From Pseudomonas fluorescens (lineage in GTDB: Bacteria; Pseudomonadota; Gammaproteobacteria; Pseudomonadales; Pseudomonadaceae): DNA of 64,000 nt. The notes beneath the pieces are model-generated. The model saw only the letters and a program-made list of their open reading frames with translations, was not told where the DNA came from and did not search any database. The stretch is taken from NCBI GenBank assembly GCA_902825215.1, contig LR782234.1:186001-250000 (forward strand), written 5' to 3'. A program made the translations under genes and the position numbers. Positions 1-9,271 of the stretch are shown here, in pieces (position 1 is the stretch's first letter; each line of letters opens with the position of its first letter).

Positions 1-1083
1 CAGGCGCAGCAGGCAATGCGCGTGGTGCATGTCGATCTGGACAACGTCTACGACCCGGACCGGGCGCAGCAGGACATCAATCTCGGCAAACTGGTGCAGC
101 GCATGGCTGACCTGGGCGCCAACACGGTGTTCCTGCAAGCCTTCGCCGATCCTAAGGGCGACGGTCTGGTGCACTCGCTGTACTTCCCCAATCGCCATTT
201 GCCGGTGCGCGCCGATCTGTTCGACCGTGTCGCTTGGCAGTTGCGTACCCGGGCTCACGTAAAAGTTTACGCGTGGATGCCGGTGCTCAGCTTCGCGCTG
301 GACGCGAAACTGCCGCGCGTGACCCGTTGGGACCCGAAAACCGCCACCACGTCGGTGGATCCGGATCAATACAAGCGCCTGTCACCGTTCGATCCCGAAG
401 TGCGGCGCATCATCGGTGAAATCTACGAGGACGTGGCGCGACTGACCTCGGTCGACGGCATTCTCTACCACGATGACGCGGTGCTTTCGGACTTCGAAGA
501 CGCCGGTCCGCAAGCGCTGAAAGCCTACGCCGCTCAGGGTCTGCCGGGGTCGATTGCCGCGCTGCGCGAGGATCCTGCAGCGATGCAACGCTGGACGCGC
601 TTCAAGAGCCGCTACCTCATCGATTTCACCAACGAGCTGACCGCCAAGGTCCGCGCCATTCGCGGTCCGCAAGTGCTGACCGCGCGCAACATTTTTGCCG
701 AGCCGATGCTCAACCCCGACAGCGAGGCCTGGTTCGCGCAGAACCTCGATGACTTCCTCGCGACCTATGACTGGACCGCGCCGATGGCCATGCCGCTGAT
801 GGAAAAGCAGACTCAGGCAGAGTCGGGCCCGTGGCTGGAAAGACTGGTCGCCACCGTCAGCAAACGTCCCGGCGCGCTGAACCGCACCGTTTTCGAATTG
901 CAGGCGCGGGACTGGACGAAGAAGGACCAGGCCGATATCGAAGCGGCACAACTGGCCGACTGGATGGGCCGTCTCAAGCGTCAGGGCGCGACCAGCTTCG
1001 GTTATTACCCGGACAACTTTCTCGACAATCTGCCGGACCTGAAAACCGTACGGCCTGCGCTCTCCAACAAGTGGAATCCCTGA
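1..1083 (+). CDS. pgaB: PgaB, C-terminal part (partial at window edge)
   Basis: The frame is open from base 1 to the TGA at 1081-1083, so only the C-terminal ~360 residues are present. They match the C-terminal glycoside-hydrolase-like domain of PgaB, the outer-membrane lipoprotein that partly deacetylates poly-beta-1,6-N-acetylglucosamine (PNAG) and helps export it. Typical parts are HVDLDNVYD near the beginning, the [13 protein letters not shown] strand and [16 protein letters not shown] in the middle. The N-terminal deacetylase domain would lie upstream of the window. The Met at base 16 is internal, not a start. pgaC follows one base after the stop, as expected in a pgaABCD operon. Confidence 0.9.
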   Translation, partial: QAQQAMRVVHVDLDNVYDPDRAQQDINLGKLVQRMADLGANTVFLQAFADPKGDGLVHSLYFPNRHLPVRADLFDRVAWQLRTRAHVKVYAWMPVLSFALDAKLPRVTRWDPKTATTSVDPDQYKRLSPFDPEVRRIIGEIYEDVARLTSVDGILYHDDAVLSDFEDAGPQALKAYAAQGLPGSIAALREDPAAMQRWTRFKSRYLIDFTNELTAKVRAIRGPQVLTARNIFAEPMLNPDSEAWFAQNLDDFLATYDWTAPMAMPLMEKQTQAESGPWLERLVATVSKRPGALNRTVFELQARDWTKKDQADIEAAQLADWMGRLKRQGATSFGYYPDNFLDNLPDLKTVRPALSNKWNP

Positions 1084-1084
1084 G

Positions 1085-2440
1085 ATGCTGGATAGACTGT
1101 TAGCCCTGCTGGTTCTGGCGCTCGTCCTCGGCGTGCCGCTGGGCCTGATCTTCCTGGTCACCGGGCAGTTCCTGATGGACTTCGTGTTCTTCTACCCGCT
1201 GTTCATGTCCGGCCTGTGGATTGCCGGCGGCCTGTATTTCTGGCTGCACTGGGAGCGCCACTGGCCATGGAAAGACGACACCTTGCCGCCGCCGCTGGCA
1301 GGCGAGCCGCTGATCTCGATCCTGATCCCTTGCTACAACGAAGGTGACAACGCCGCCGACACTATTCATGCGGCGCTGGCCCAGCATTATCCCAACATCG
1401 AAGTCATCGCAATCAACGACGGTTCCAAGGACAACACCGCCGAAGTGCTCGATGCGCTGGCCAAGGAAGATCCACGCCTGCGCGTGCTGCATCTGGCGGA
1501 GAACCAGGGCAAAGCCGTGGCCCTGCGCATGGGCGCCATTGCCGCGCGCAGCGAATATCTGGTGTGCATTGACGGCGACGCGCTGTTGGCGCCGAACACC
1601 GCGGCCTATCTGGTCGCGCCGATGCTGGATAACGCACGCTTGGGCGCGGTGACCGGCAACCCACGGATCCGCACGCGTTCGACGCTGGTCGGGCGGGTGC
1701 AGGTTGGTGAGTTCTCATCGATCATCGGCCTGATCAAGCGCACGCAACGGGTGTTCGGGCGGATCTTTACCGTGTCCGGGGTGATTGTCGCGTTCCGCCG
1801 CACGGCGCTGAATCGGGTCGGCTACTGGAGCCCGAACATGATCACCGAAGACATCGACATCAGCTGGAAGCTGCAACTCGATCACTGGAGCATCTTCTAC
1901 GAGCCACGCGCGCTGTGCTGGATCCTGATGCCGGAAACCCTCGGCGGCCTGTGGAAGCAGCGCCTGCGCTGGGCCCAGGGCGGTGCCGAAGTGCTGTTCA
2001 AGAACATTCGCGGCATCTGGCAGTACCGCCATCGTTACCTGTGGCCGCTGCTGTTCGAATATTGCCTGTCGACGGGTTGGGCCTTCACCTTCCTGCTCTC
2101 GGTGATTTTCTGGGGCGTGGGCAAGTTCGTGGTCCTGCCCGAAGCGATCGCTGTGCATCACTTGATGCCGCCGGCGTTTACCGGGCTGCTGCTGGCGTTC
2201 GTGTGCCTGGTGCAGTTTGCCGTCAGCATCGTCATCGACCGCCGCTACGAGCCGGGTTTGGGCAAGACCATGTTCTGGGTGGTCTGGTACCCGATCGCGT
2301 TCTGGTTCGTCAGCCTGCTGACCACGCTGGTCAGTTTCCCCAAAGTATTGTTCGGCCAACATCAGCAACGTGCGCGCTGGGTCAGCCCTGACCGGGGCAT
2401 CAAACCGCTCGGCGACGACGAAGAGGAGGTCATCAAATGA
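1085..2440 (+). CDS. pgaC: PNAG synthase catalytic subunit PgaC
   Basis: A 451-residue inner-membrane family 2 glycosyltransferase that polymerises UDP-GlcNAc into poly-beta-1,6-GlcNAc. Two membrane segments lie at about residues 5-55 and several more after residue 310. Between them are the family marks: [22 protein letters not shown], the DGDA metal-binding DxD, the catalytic TEDIDIS and the QRLRW (QxxRW) motif. The start is one base after the pgaB stop, and the last four bases overlap the start of pgaD (ATGA). Length and order agree with pgaBCD elsewhere. All catalytic motifs are intact, so the enzyme should be active. PgaC/PgaD systems are commonly c-di-GMP activated, and this window also carries two c-di-GMP enzymes. 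Confidence 0.95.
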   Translation: MLDRLLALLVLALVLGVPLGLIFLVTGQFLMDFVFFYPLFMSGLWIAGGLYFWLHWERHWPWKDDTLPPPLAGEPLISILIPCYNEGDNAADTIHAALAQHYPNIEVIAINDGSKDNTAEVLDALAKEDPRLRVLHLAENQGKAVALRMGAIAARSEYLVCIDGDALLAPNTAAYLVAPMLDNARLGAVTGNPRIRTRSTLVGRVQVGEFSSIIGLIKRTQRVFGRIFTVSGVIVAFRRTALNRVGYWSPNMITEDIDISWKLQLDHWSIFYEPRALCWILMPETLGGLWKQRLRWAQGGAEVLFKNIRGIWQYRHRYLWPLLFEYCLSTGWAFTFLLSVIFWGVGKFVVLPEAIAVHHLMPPAFTGLLLAFVCLVQFAVSIVIDRRYEPGLGKTMFWVVWYPIAFWFVSLLTTLVSFPKVLFGQHQQRARWVSPDRGIKPLGDDEEEVIK

Positions 2441-2964
2441 AAATCATCCGGACCCGCCAGCGCCCCGTTCTGCTGGTGATCGATGTGCTGATCACCTTGG
2501 TGGCGTGGATCGGCCTGCTGTTCCTGCTGATTCGCGGCCTGTGGCCGTTGGTCGAGACCCATGCCGGCGGGCCGCGCATCGACAACTCGGCGTTCGATGC
2601 GCTGGGCACTTTGCAGATCTATTTGTGGGTGGCGCTGGTCAACGCGGTGGTGCTGATTGGCTGGGCGCGTTATCAGCAGCGTAAAAGCCGCAGCTTCGCC
2701 CAGCGTCGTCTGCCTTCGCCAGTGATCGATGACCAAGGGCTGAGCAAGAGCTTCAAGCTGTGCGATGAGCGCTTGCAGAAACTGCGCATGCCGGGGGTGA
2801 TGACCATCCACAACGATCAGGACGGCGATATCAGTCACGTGGAAACGCATTTCAGGCCAGTACAACCAGCAGAACTGCCGCCACCGCTGGCGCCGCTGGA
2901 GCATCCGCGGGTGATCTTTCTGCATGCCGAAGATGACGACCAGCGCGAGACCCTGATCCGTTAA
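2437..2964 (+). CDS. pgaD: PNAG synthesis accessory protein PgaD
   Basis: A 175-residue small membrane protein that overlaps pgaC by 4 bp. It has two hydrophobic segments, at about residues 15-40 and 55-78, followed by a soluble C-terminal tail. This is the topology of PgaD, which pairs with PgaC and forms part of the c-di-GMP-responsive synthase complex. The tail is longer than in the short E. coli protein and its last 60 residues are poorly conserved in character. Identification relies mainly on position and topology, because PgaD sequences diverge strongly. Confidence 0.85.
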   Translation: MKIIRTRQRPVLLVIDVLITLVAWIGLLFLLIRGLWPLVETHAGGPRIDNSAFDALGTLQIYLWVALVNAVVLIGWARYQQRKSRSFAQRRLPSPVIDDQGLSKSFKLCDERLQKLRMPGVMTIHNDQDGDISHVETHFRPVQPAELPPPLAPLEHPRVIFLHAEDDDQRETLIR

Positions 2965-2972
2965 CCGAATCT

Positions 2973-3093
2973 GATCGTTCCCACGCTCCGCGTGGGAATG
3001 CGTCCGGGGACGCTCCGCGTCCGGGGACGCTCCGCGTCCAGTGACGCAGAGCGTCACGGGCTGCATTCCCACGCAGGAACGTGGGAACGATCA
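2973..3093. repeat. GATCGTTCCCACGC-type palindromic repeat, expanded copy
   Basis: An inverted repeat starting GATCGTTCCCACGCTCCGCG and ending in its complement GTGGGAACGATC, with inner GGGACGCTCCGCGTCC units. This copy carries the inner unit twice in tandem, unlike the other copies in the window. It sits between the convergent pgaD and the reductase gene. Confidence 0.85.
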
Positions 3094-3117
3094 GGTCGCG
3101 AGAAACGATCGGTGCAG

Positions 3118-4641
3118 CTAATCGCGAATCAGCTTCCACGCTTCGGCCATCGACAGCGGTTGTTTCATCCGCTCGGCAAGCAGCGCAATCGCCCGTTGCC
3201 TGTCGCACGCCACCGCGGCGACCACAACGCCGTTTTTGGCGAACAGGCCAATGAACGGCGGCTTCTCCGGTTCGCCATCGAACTCGACTTCATCCCACGC
3301 GTCGGCATGCCCGAGATAGTCATAATTCTTGCCAAAGTGGTAAGTCCAGAAATACGGCACATCCAGGTAATGCTCATCGCCTCCGAGCATGTTGGCGGCA
3401 GCGATGCGTGCGTGTTGTTGCGCCAGGCGCCAGTGTTCGATGCGTTGCGGCTGGCCGTTCAGCGGGAACGTGGCGATATCACCGACGGCCCATAAACCTT
3501 CGCTTACGCGCATGCCGCCGTCGACGCGCAACGATTGGTCGTCTTCCCTGGGCAATGACGCGAACGCCTCGGTGGCCGGGTGCACACCGATCCCTGCCAG
3601 CACCAGATCCGCCGCGAGGCGTAGGCCGTTGTCCAGCAGCACCGCCTCGACCTTGTCTTCGCCAAGAATTTCCGTGGCCTCATGGTCAGTGATGAACTTC
3701 ACCCCATGCGCCTCGTGCAACGCGCGAATCGCCTGGCCCACGGCTTCGCCGAATTGTTTGGCAAAAGGAATTGCATGGCGGGCCAGTACCGTGACGTCGA
3801 GGCCATGCTGACGCAGCGCCGACGCGCATTCGAGGGCGATGAAGCTGTCGCCGATGATCACCGCACGCTGATCTGCTTGAGCGGCACTGATGATCTGTTC
3901 GGCCTGGGCTTTTGAGCGCAGCACGAAGACATTCGCCAGCTCAGCGCCGGGCAGCTTAAGCGGATTGGGCGCGCCGCCGGTGGCGAGTACTGCAGCGTCG
4001 TAGCGCAGAACGCCGCCGTTGCTCAGATGAAGGGTTTTGCCCGGTGCGTCGAGTGAGCTGACTTCGCCTTGCACCCGTTCGATGCGCTGGGCTTGATAGA
4101 ACGCCTCGTCACGCAGAGGCGGTACTTCTTTGGGCGACATCTCGCCGGCGAGGACAAATTTGCTCAGCACCGTGCGGTCATAGCCGGCATCCGCTTCGCC
4201 GTCGACCAGTACAATTCGGCCGCCAAAACCTTTCTCCCGCAGCGCGGCTGCACAAGCGGTACCTGCCGCACCGGCGCCGACCACGACAAACGTGCTCGGA
4301 TCGTCGGCCGGCGGCGTGTGTGGATCGGGCAGCGGCTGGTCATCGACCCAGACTTCATCGCCGCGCAACTCCAGAGGATAACGCTTGAGACTGTCGAGTG
4401 ACGGCGGCTCGCACAGAGCACCATCCTCGGCGCGGTACGCGGCTTTATGCCAAGGGCAGATCAACCGCCCATGGCACAACGCGCCCTCCGCCAACGGCGC
4501 ACCAGCATGCGGACACAGCCCCTGAAACGCGCGCAACTGGCCGTTGGCACGCAACAGCACGATCTTGCAGTCGCCGATCTCCACTTGCAGGCCTCGATCT
4601 TGCGGAACATCAGCGAAACGGGCGACACGGTGCAGGGGCAT
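3118..4641 (-). CDS. Rieske ferredoxin fused to FAD/NAD(P)H reductase
   Basis: A 507-residue fusion. Residues 1-105 are a Rieske 2Fe-2S domain with CPHAG (Cys43, His45) and CPWH (Cys62, His65). Residues ~115-500 are a ferredoxin-reductase-type flavoprotein with the FAD loop VVVGAGAAGTACA and a second NAD(P)H-binding region around residue 255 (VIIGDSFIALECAS). The architecture resembles AIFL-type and nitrite-reductase-like ferredoxin reductases, so it probably passes electrons from NAD(P)H to an unknown partner. The start was placed at the ATG preceded by GAGGAA six bases upstream; the frame stays open 20 codons further but without a ribosome site. No oxygenase or nitrite reductase gene lies next to it. 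Confidence 0.8.
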   Translation of the reverse strand: MPLHRVARFADVPQDRGLQVEIGDCKIVLLRANGQLRAFQGLCPHAGAPLAEGALCHGRLICPWHKAAYRAEDGALCEPPSLDSLKRYPLELRGDEVWVDDQPLPDPHTPPADDPSTFVVVGAGAAGTACAAALREKGFGGRIVLVDGEADAGYDRTVLSKFVLAGEMSPKEVPPLRDEAFYQAQRIERVQGEVSSLDAPGKTLHLSNGGVLRYDAAVLATGGAPNPLKLPGAELANVFVLRSKAQAEQIISAAQADQRAVIIGDSFIALECASALRQHGLDVTVLARHAIPFAKQFGEAVGQAIRALHEAHGVKFITDHEATEILGEDKVEAVLLDNGLRLAADLVLAGIGVHPATEAFASLPREDDQSLRVDGGMRVSEGLWAVGDIATFPLNGQPQRIEHWRLAQQHARIAAANMLGGDEHYLDVPYFWTYHFGKNYDYLGHADAWDEVEFDGEPEKPPFIGLFAKNGVVVAAVACDRQRAIALLAERMKQPLSMAEAWKLIRD

Positions 4642-4779
4642 GGTGGTTTCCTCACAGGCGTTTTTCTTGTGAACGCGTGCGGCAATTCGAGGTTCAGCCA
4701 TTTGCTACTGCCACGGCACGAACGGTACGGCTATAGTTTGCAGGCCGACGACGGCCCCACTGCACAAGGTGCTCCCGGA

Positions 4780-5340
4780 ATGACCCGATTGACCTCTCTC
4801 AACCCTTGGCTGGCGGCCGTTGCCGTCGCCCTTTGCGTGCAGTTTCCGGCGCAGGCCCAGGAACGCTTCACCCTGAGCATCCCGGGTGTGTCCGATAACC
4901 GCCTGTTCACCTCGGCCGCCGCCAGCGACGCCCAGGGTTGCGGCGGCAAGAACCAGTCGCCCGCGCTGAGCTGGAACGCCGGCCCTGCCGGAACCCAGAG
5001 CTACGCCATCGTCATGCACGACCCGGACGGCCAGAAAGGCCTGGGCGTCGATCACTGGATTCACTACGGCATCAAACCCGCCACCCGCCAGATCGCCGCC
5101 GGCGTCGGCGCCAAATCCGCCCTTGAAGGCGTCGGCGGCACCAACAGCAAAGGCAACACCCATTACATGGGCCCATGCCCGCCCGTTGGCGACAGCGCGC
5201 ACCATTACATCATCCAGATCTACGCCCTGGATCTAGCCCCCGACGCCTTGCCCGCTGGCCTGACCCGCGCCGAGCTGATGGAAAAAATCAAAGGCCATGT
5301 GCTGCGCAACAGCAGCGCGGTACGGCGTTATCACCGCTAA
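4780..5340 (+). CDS. YbhB/YbcL-type PEBP-like exported protein
   Basis: A 186-residue protein of the phosphatidylethanolamine-binding (Raf-kinase-inhibitor-like) family. A signal peptide covers about residues 1-28 and ends in VQFPAQAQ. The ligand-pocket motifs are present: SPALSW, MHDPD, the DHWIHYGI histidines, and GPCPPVGDSAHHYIIQIYAL near the C-terminus. The start ATG has AAGGTG eight bases upstream. The frame is open for 110 codons before it, but that segment overlaps the divergent reductase and has no ribosome site. The bacterial role of these proteins is not settled; the export signal indicates a periplasmic location. Confidence 0.85.
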   Translation: MTRLTSLNPWLAAVAVALCVQFPAQAQERFTLSIPGVSDNRLFTSAAASDAQGCGGKNQSPALSWNAGPAGTQSYAIVMHDPDGQKGLGVDHWIHYGIKPATRQIAAGVGAKSALEGVGGTNSKGNTHYMGPCPPVGDSAHHYIIQIYALDLAPDALPAGLTRAELMEKIKGHVLRNSSAVRRYHR

Positions 5341-5434
5341 GGTCTCTGGCTGACGGCCCCAACCCGCCAGCCATTTGGCATTGGCCCGCAAAAACGCGCA
5401 CTATCGGGCCATGGCCAATGCGCTGGAGGACACC

Positions 5435-5644
5435 GTGGCAGCAAAAATCGACCGCATCGCCCAACTGCTCAACTGCCCGGAAAAGGGCGAACAGATGCGG
5501 CGTGCCGTTACCGAAACGCGCAAGGAGTTTTTGCTGAATCAGCCGGAGGAAGACCTTGTTGATGATGAAGACGAGGTGTTTGACGAGGTTGGGGAGGAGG
5601 GCGATGACGATGAATATGATGAGTTTGACTGGACGACGGAGTGA
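5435..5644 (+). CDS. Small acidic conserved-type protein
   Basis: A 69-residue protein beginning MAAKIDRIAQLLN if the GTG at 5435 is used. GGAGGA lies four bases before that codon, which is a better start signal than the two in-frame ATGs at 5375 and 5411. The first 40 residues look like a basic-amphipathic helical segment (GEQMRRAVTETRKEFLL). The last 30 are almost entirely Asp and Glu. I do not recognise a characterised family. A highly acidic tail on a small helical head is seen in nucleic-acid mimics and in chaperone-like or regulatory partners, but no function can be assigned. Confidence 0.7.
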   Translation: MAAKIDRIAQLLNCPEKGEQMRRAVTETRKEFLLNQPEEDLVDDEDEVFDEVGEEGDDDEYDEFDWTTE

Positions 5645-5672
5645 CGTTGATCCAACGGTTACCCATCAGCCA

Positions 5673-5707
5673 CAAAAAAGCCCCGGACCATCACAGTCCG
5701 GGGCTTT
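5673..5707 (-). terminator. Rho-independent terminator, mainly for tRNA-Arg
   Basis: A 12-bp perfect stem, AAAGCCCCGGAC paired with GTCCGGGGCTTT, with a seven-base loop. On the minus strand it is followed by a run of T, right after the tRNA. On the plus strand it could also stop the small acidic gene, although the T tract there is interrupted. Confidence 0.85.
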
Positions 5708-5721
5708 CTCGTTTTGATTCA

Positions 5722-5798
5722 TGGTGCACCAGGCGGGATTCGAACCCACGACCCCTGCCTTCGGAGGGCAGTACTCTATCCAGCTGAGCTACTGGTGC
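5722..5798 (-). tRNA. tRNA-Arg (anticodon CCG)
   Basis: The minus strand reads as a complete 77-base tRNA with an encoded CCA end. The acceptor stem is GCACCAG paired with CTGGTGC. The D arm contains AGCTCAGCTGGATAGAG, the anticodon loop is CTCCGAA with CCG at positions 34-36, and the T arm has GGTTCGAATCC. It reads the arginine codon CGG. Confidence 0.97.
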
Positions 5799-6228
5799 AG
5801 CGGGCGACATCATACCTAGGTCGACTCGGGGCGTCCATGCCGGGTTTTGGCGGGTTTTGTCAGAGCGCGTGTCGGTGCAAATGGCTGCATTCCAGAAAGC
5901 GGTAACGTCCTGCAAAACCCTCGTTTGGCGCTTTGCCGGGGTTGATCTAAGGTTTTCCTGCGGTACGGGTTTTTGGTGCGTTGATCTGAAAAGCGGCGTT
6001 TTTGTTCTTTTTTTCGAACGACCTATTGTCCTTTAACCCCTTTGATCCTACGATCCGTTTGAGATTTCAAACGCTCTTTGCTGGGTGTTGAAGCGCTGGT
6101 GTATCGAGTCATGCACTGTTGATGCGCCACACCCGGTCACTGATTTCCCTGACGGCAGCCTTGCGAGGCGCCTTTCTACAATCATAATTTGCTCCGCGCA
6201 GGCCGCGGTGCTGTTAAGGAAAGCCGAC
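5799..6228. other. Gene-free stretch upstream of gabD
   Basis: A 430-base region between the tRNA promoter side and gabD. It holds no convincing gene: the open frame running into gabD has no ribosome site until the ATG at 6229. It is T-rich around 6000-6050 and contains one clear palindrome, listed separately at 6056-6073. Confidence 0.6.
6056..6073. promoter_or_regulatory. Palindrome upstream of gabD, possible operator
   Basis: CGTTTGA and TCAAACG form perfect 7-bp arms around the spacer GATT. It lies about 155 bp before the gabD start, in the only non-coding space that could hold the promoter of gabD-gabT. The binding protein is unknown; the role as operator is inference. Confidence 0.4.
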
Positions 6229-7671
6229 ATGCAGCTTAAAGACACCCAGTTGTTCCGCCAGCAAGCCTTCATCGATGGCGCTTGGGTCGATGCGGACAAC
6301 GGTCAGACGATCAAGGTCAACAACCCGGCCACCGGCGAAATCCTCGGTACCGTGCCGAAGATGGGCGCTGCCGAAACCCGTCGCGCCATCGAAGCCGCTG
6401 ACAAGGCGCTGCCGGCCTGGCGTGCGCTGACCGCCAAAGAGCGTGCCGGCAAGCTGCGTCGCTGGTTCGAACTGATGATCGAACACCAGGACGACCTCGC
6501 GCGCCTGATGACCCTCGAGCAGGGCAAGCCGCTGGCCGAAGCCAAGGGCGAAATCGTTTACGCCGCGTCGTTCATCGAGTGGTTCGCTGAAGAAGCCAAG
6601 CGCATCTATGGCGACGTGATTCCGGGCCACCAGCCCGACAAGCGCCTGATCGTGATCAAGCAGCCGATCGGCGTCACCGCCGCGATCACTCCGTGGAACT
6701 TCCCGGCGGCGATGATCACCCGCAAGGCCGGTCCAGCCCTGGCCGCCGGTTGCACCATGGTGCTCAAACCGGCTTCGCAAACCCCATTCTCCGCTTTCGC
6801 CCTGGCCGAACTGGCCCAGCGCGCGGGCATTCCGGCGGGCGTGTTCAGCGTCGTTTCTGGCAGCGCCGGCGACATCGGCAGCGAGCTGACCAGCAACCCG
6901 ATCGTGCGCAAACTGTCCTTCACCGGCTCGACCGAAATCGGTCGCCAGTTGATGGCCGAGTGCGCCAAAGACATCAAAAAAGTCTCGCTGGAACTGGGCG
7001 GCAACGCGCCGTTCATCGTGTTCGACGACGCCGACCTGGATAAGGCCGTCGAAGGCGCGATCATCTCCAAGTACCGCAACAACGGCCAGACCTGCGTCTG
7101 CGCCAACCGCCTGTACATTCAGGACGCGGTCTACGATGCGTTCGCCGAGAAGCTGAAAGTGGCAGTCGCCAAGCTGAAGATCGGCAACGGTCTGGAAGAC
7201 GGCACCACCACTGGCCCGCTGATCGACGAAAAAGCCGTGGCCAAGGTGCAAGAGCACATCGCTGACGCTGTTTCCAAAGGCGCGACCGTTCTGGCTGGCG
7301 GCAAGGCGATGCAAGGCAACTTCTTCGAACCGACCATCCTCACCAACGTGCCGAAAAACGCTGCCGTGGCCAAGGAAGAAACCTTCGGTCCGCTGGCGCC
7401 ACTGTTCCGCTTCAAAGACGAAGCCGAAGTGATCGCGATGTCCAACGACACCGAATTCGGTCTGGCTTCGTACTTCTATGCGCGTGACCTCGGCCGTGTG
7501 TTCCGTGTCGCCGAGGCGCTGGAATACGGCATGGTCGGCGTCAACACCGGGCTGATCTCCAACGAAGTCGCGCCGTTCGGCGGTATCAAAGCCTCGGGCC
7601 TGGGCCGTGAAGGCTCCAAGTACGGCATCGAAGATTACCTGGAAATCAAATACCTCTGCCTGGGCATCTAA
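6229..7671 (+). CDS. gabD: Succinate-semialdehyde dehydrogenase GabD
   Basis: A 480-residue NADP-dependent aldehyde dehydrogenase that converts succinate semialdehyde to succinate, the last step of GABA breakdown. It shows the family signatures: TPWNFPAAMITRKAGPALAAGCT, FTGSTEIG, the ELGGNAPFIVFDDADLD glutamate motif, and the catalytic cysteine in NNGQTCVCANR. The start MQLKDTQLFRQQ is preceded by TAAGGA eight bases upstream. Upstream in-frame codons belong to the leader. gabT follows after 183 bp, so the two probably form one unit or share induction. Confidence 0.95.
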   Translation: MQLKDTQLFRQQAFIDGAWVDADNGQTIKVNNPATGEILGTVPKMGAAETRRAIEAADKALPAWRALTAKERAGKLRRWFELMIEHQDDLARLMTLEQGKPLAEAKGEIVYAASFIEWFAEEAKRIYGDVIPGHQPDKRLIVIKQPIGVTAAITPWNFPAAMITRKAGPALAAGCTMVLKPASQTPFSAFALAELAQRAGIPAGVFSVVSGSAGDIGSELTSNPIVRKLSFTGSTEIGRQLMAECAKDIKKVSLELGGNAPFIVFDDADLDKAVEGAIISKYRNNGQTCVCANRLYIQDAVYDAFAEKLKVAVAKLKIGNGLEDGTTTGPLIDEKAVAKVQEHIADAVSKGATVLAGGKAMQGNFFEPTILTNVPKNAAVAKEETFGPLAPLFRFKDEAEVIAMSNDTEFGLASYFYARDLGRVFRVAEALEYGMVGVNTGLISNEVAPFGGIKASGLGREGSKYGIEDYLEIKYLCLGI

Positions 7672-7854
7672 ACCCTGCGAGATCGCTGTAAACGCAAAGG
7701 GCACGAGAGCGCTGTCCCTTTGCGTGGTTTCAAACCTGCATTTTCTCTGCGGCCGGGAACGCCGTGGCAGTCGATCATCGCATGCTGCCACCGCCGATTC
7801 CTCCCGCTTCATCCTTGAACCACGCTGCCCGATGAGCGGCGAATGAGGACTGTA

Positions 7855-9132
7855 ATGAGCAAGACTAACGCTGAACTGATGGCCCGTCGTACCGCCGCTG
7901 TACCCCGCGGTGTTGGCCAGATTCACCCGATCTTCGCTGAATCCGCGAAGAACGCCACCGTGACTGACGTTGAAGGTCGTGAATTCATCGACTTCGCCGG
8001 CGGTATCGCGGTACTCAACACCGGCCACGTGCACCCGAAAATCATCGCCGCCGTGACCGAGCAGCTGAACAAGCTGACCCATACCTGCTTCCAGGTACTG
8101 GCCTACGAGCCGTACGTTGAGCTGTGCGAAAAAATCAACGCCAAGGTCCCAGGCGATTTCGCCAAGAAAACCCTGTTGGTCACCACCGGTTCCGAAGCCG
8201 TCGAAAACGCCGTGAAAATCGCCCGTGCCGCTACTGGCCGTGCAGGCGTGATCGCCTTCACCGGCGCCTACCACGGCCGCACCATGATGACCCTGGGTCT
8301 GACCGGTAAAGTCGTGCCGTACTCGGCCGGCATGGGCCTGATGCCAGGCGGCATCTTCCGCGCGCTGTACCCGAACGAACTGCACGGCGTGAGCATCGAC
8401 GATTCGATCGCTTCCATCGAACGCATCTTCAAGAACGACGCCGAGCCGAAAGACATCGCCGCGATCATCATCGAGCCGGTACAGGGCGAAGGTGGTTTCT
8501 ACGTCGCGCCGAAAGAATTCATGAAGCGCCTGCGCGCGTTGTGCGACCAGCACGGCATTCTGCTGATCGCTGACGAAGTGCAGACCGGCGCTGGCCGTAC
8601 CGGTACCTTCTTCGCTATGGAGCAGATGGGCGTTGCTGCCGACCTGACCACTTTCGCCAAATCCATCGCTGGCGGCTTCCCGCTGGCCGGTGTTTGCGGC
8701 AAGGCCGAATACATGGACGCCATCGCACCGGGCGGTTTGGGCGGCACCTACGCCGGTAGCCCGATCGCTTGCGCCGCTGCGCTGGCCGTGATGGAAGTGT
8801 TCGAAGAAGAGCACCTGCTGGACCGCTGCAAGGCCGTCGGCGAGCGTCTGGTCACTGGCCTGAAAAACATTCAGGCCAAATACCCGGTCATCGGCGAAGT
8901 GCGTGCGCTGGGCGCGATGATTGCGGTCGAGCTGTTCGAGAACGGCGACAGCCACAAGCCAAACCCGACTGCCGTAGCAGCCGTGGTGGCCAAGGCACGC
9001 GACAAAGGCCTGATCCTGCTGTCCTGCGGCACCTACGGCAACGTGTTGCGCGTACTGGTACCGCTGACCTCGCCGGACGAGCAACTGGACAAAGGTCTGG
9101 CGATCATCGAAGAGTGCTTCTCGGAGCTGTAA
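7855..9132 (+). CDS. gabT: 4-aminobutyrate aminotransferase GabT
   Basis: A 425-residue class III pyridoxal-phosphate aminotransferase that transfers the amino group of GABA to 2-oxoglutarate, giving succinate semialdehyde for GabD. Visible family parts are TGSEAVENAVKIARAATGR, the FTGAYHGRT loop, LLIADEVQTGAGRTG, and the PLP lysine in TTFAKSIAGGFPLAG. The start MSKTNAELMARR has GAGGA nearby; an ATG 12 bases upstream is in frame but less well placed. It is followed directly by a strong terminator. Confidence 0.95.
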   Translation: MSKTNAELMARRTAAVPRGVGQIHPIFAESAKNATVTDVEGREFIDFAGGIAVLNTGHVHPKIIAAVTEQLNKLTHTCFQVLAYEPYVELCEKINAKVPGDFAKKTLLVTTGSEAVENAVKIARAATGRAGVIAFTGAYHGRTMMTLGLTGKVVPYSAGMGLMPGGIFRALYPNELHGVSIDDSIASIERIFKNDAEPKDIAAIIIEPVQGEGGFYVAPKEFMKRLRALCDQHGILLIADEVQTGAGRTGTFFAMEQMGVAADLTTFAKSIAGGFPLAGVCGKAEYMDAIAPGGLGGTYAGSPIACAAALAVMEVFEEEHLLDRCKAVGERLVTGLKNIQAKYPVIGEVRALGAMIAVELFENGDSHKPNPTAVAAVVAKARDKGLILLSCGTYGNVLRVLVPLTSPDEQLDKGLAIIEECFSEL

Positions 9133-9159
9133 GCCCCGGCATTCTGTGATCGGCTCGAC

Positions 9160-9185
9160 AAAAAACCCGCTTCGGCGGGTTTTTT
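9160..9185 (+). terminator. Rho-independent terminator after gabT
   Basis: An 11-bp perfect stem, AAAAAACCCGC with GCGGGTTTTTT, around a TTCG tetraloop. It ends in six T residues, 27 bp after the gabT stop. Confidence 0.95.
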
Positions 9186-9271
9186 CATGCCGGTGCAAAC
9201 ATATCGGCGTTTAGCGCTGTAACGATTGGCCAGCATTGGCTAAGGTCAAGGCATTGCCAGGGAGTGCGTGC

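Noticed and set aside
2362..3072. A 236-codon minus-strand frame over pgaD
   Set aside because: It begins inside a repeat element, lacks a ribosome site and opposes a well-placed pgaD overlapping pgaC.
2973..3093. Possible CRISPR-like array because of repeated units
   Set aside because: The units are nested palindromes without regular unique spacers, and no cas genes are present.
6214..9198. A 994-codon open frame on the minus strand
   Set aside because: It lies antisense across gabD and gabT, whose protein motifs are unmistakable. It has low-complexity Gly/His/Arg/Gln-rich content typical of the antisense of GC-rich genes.
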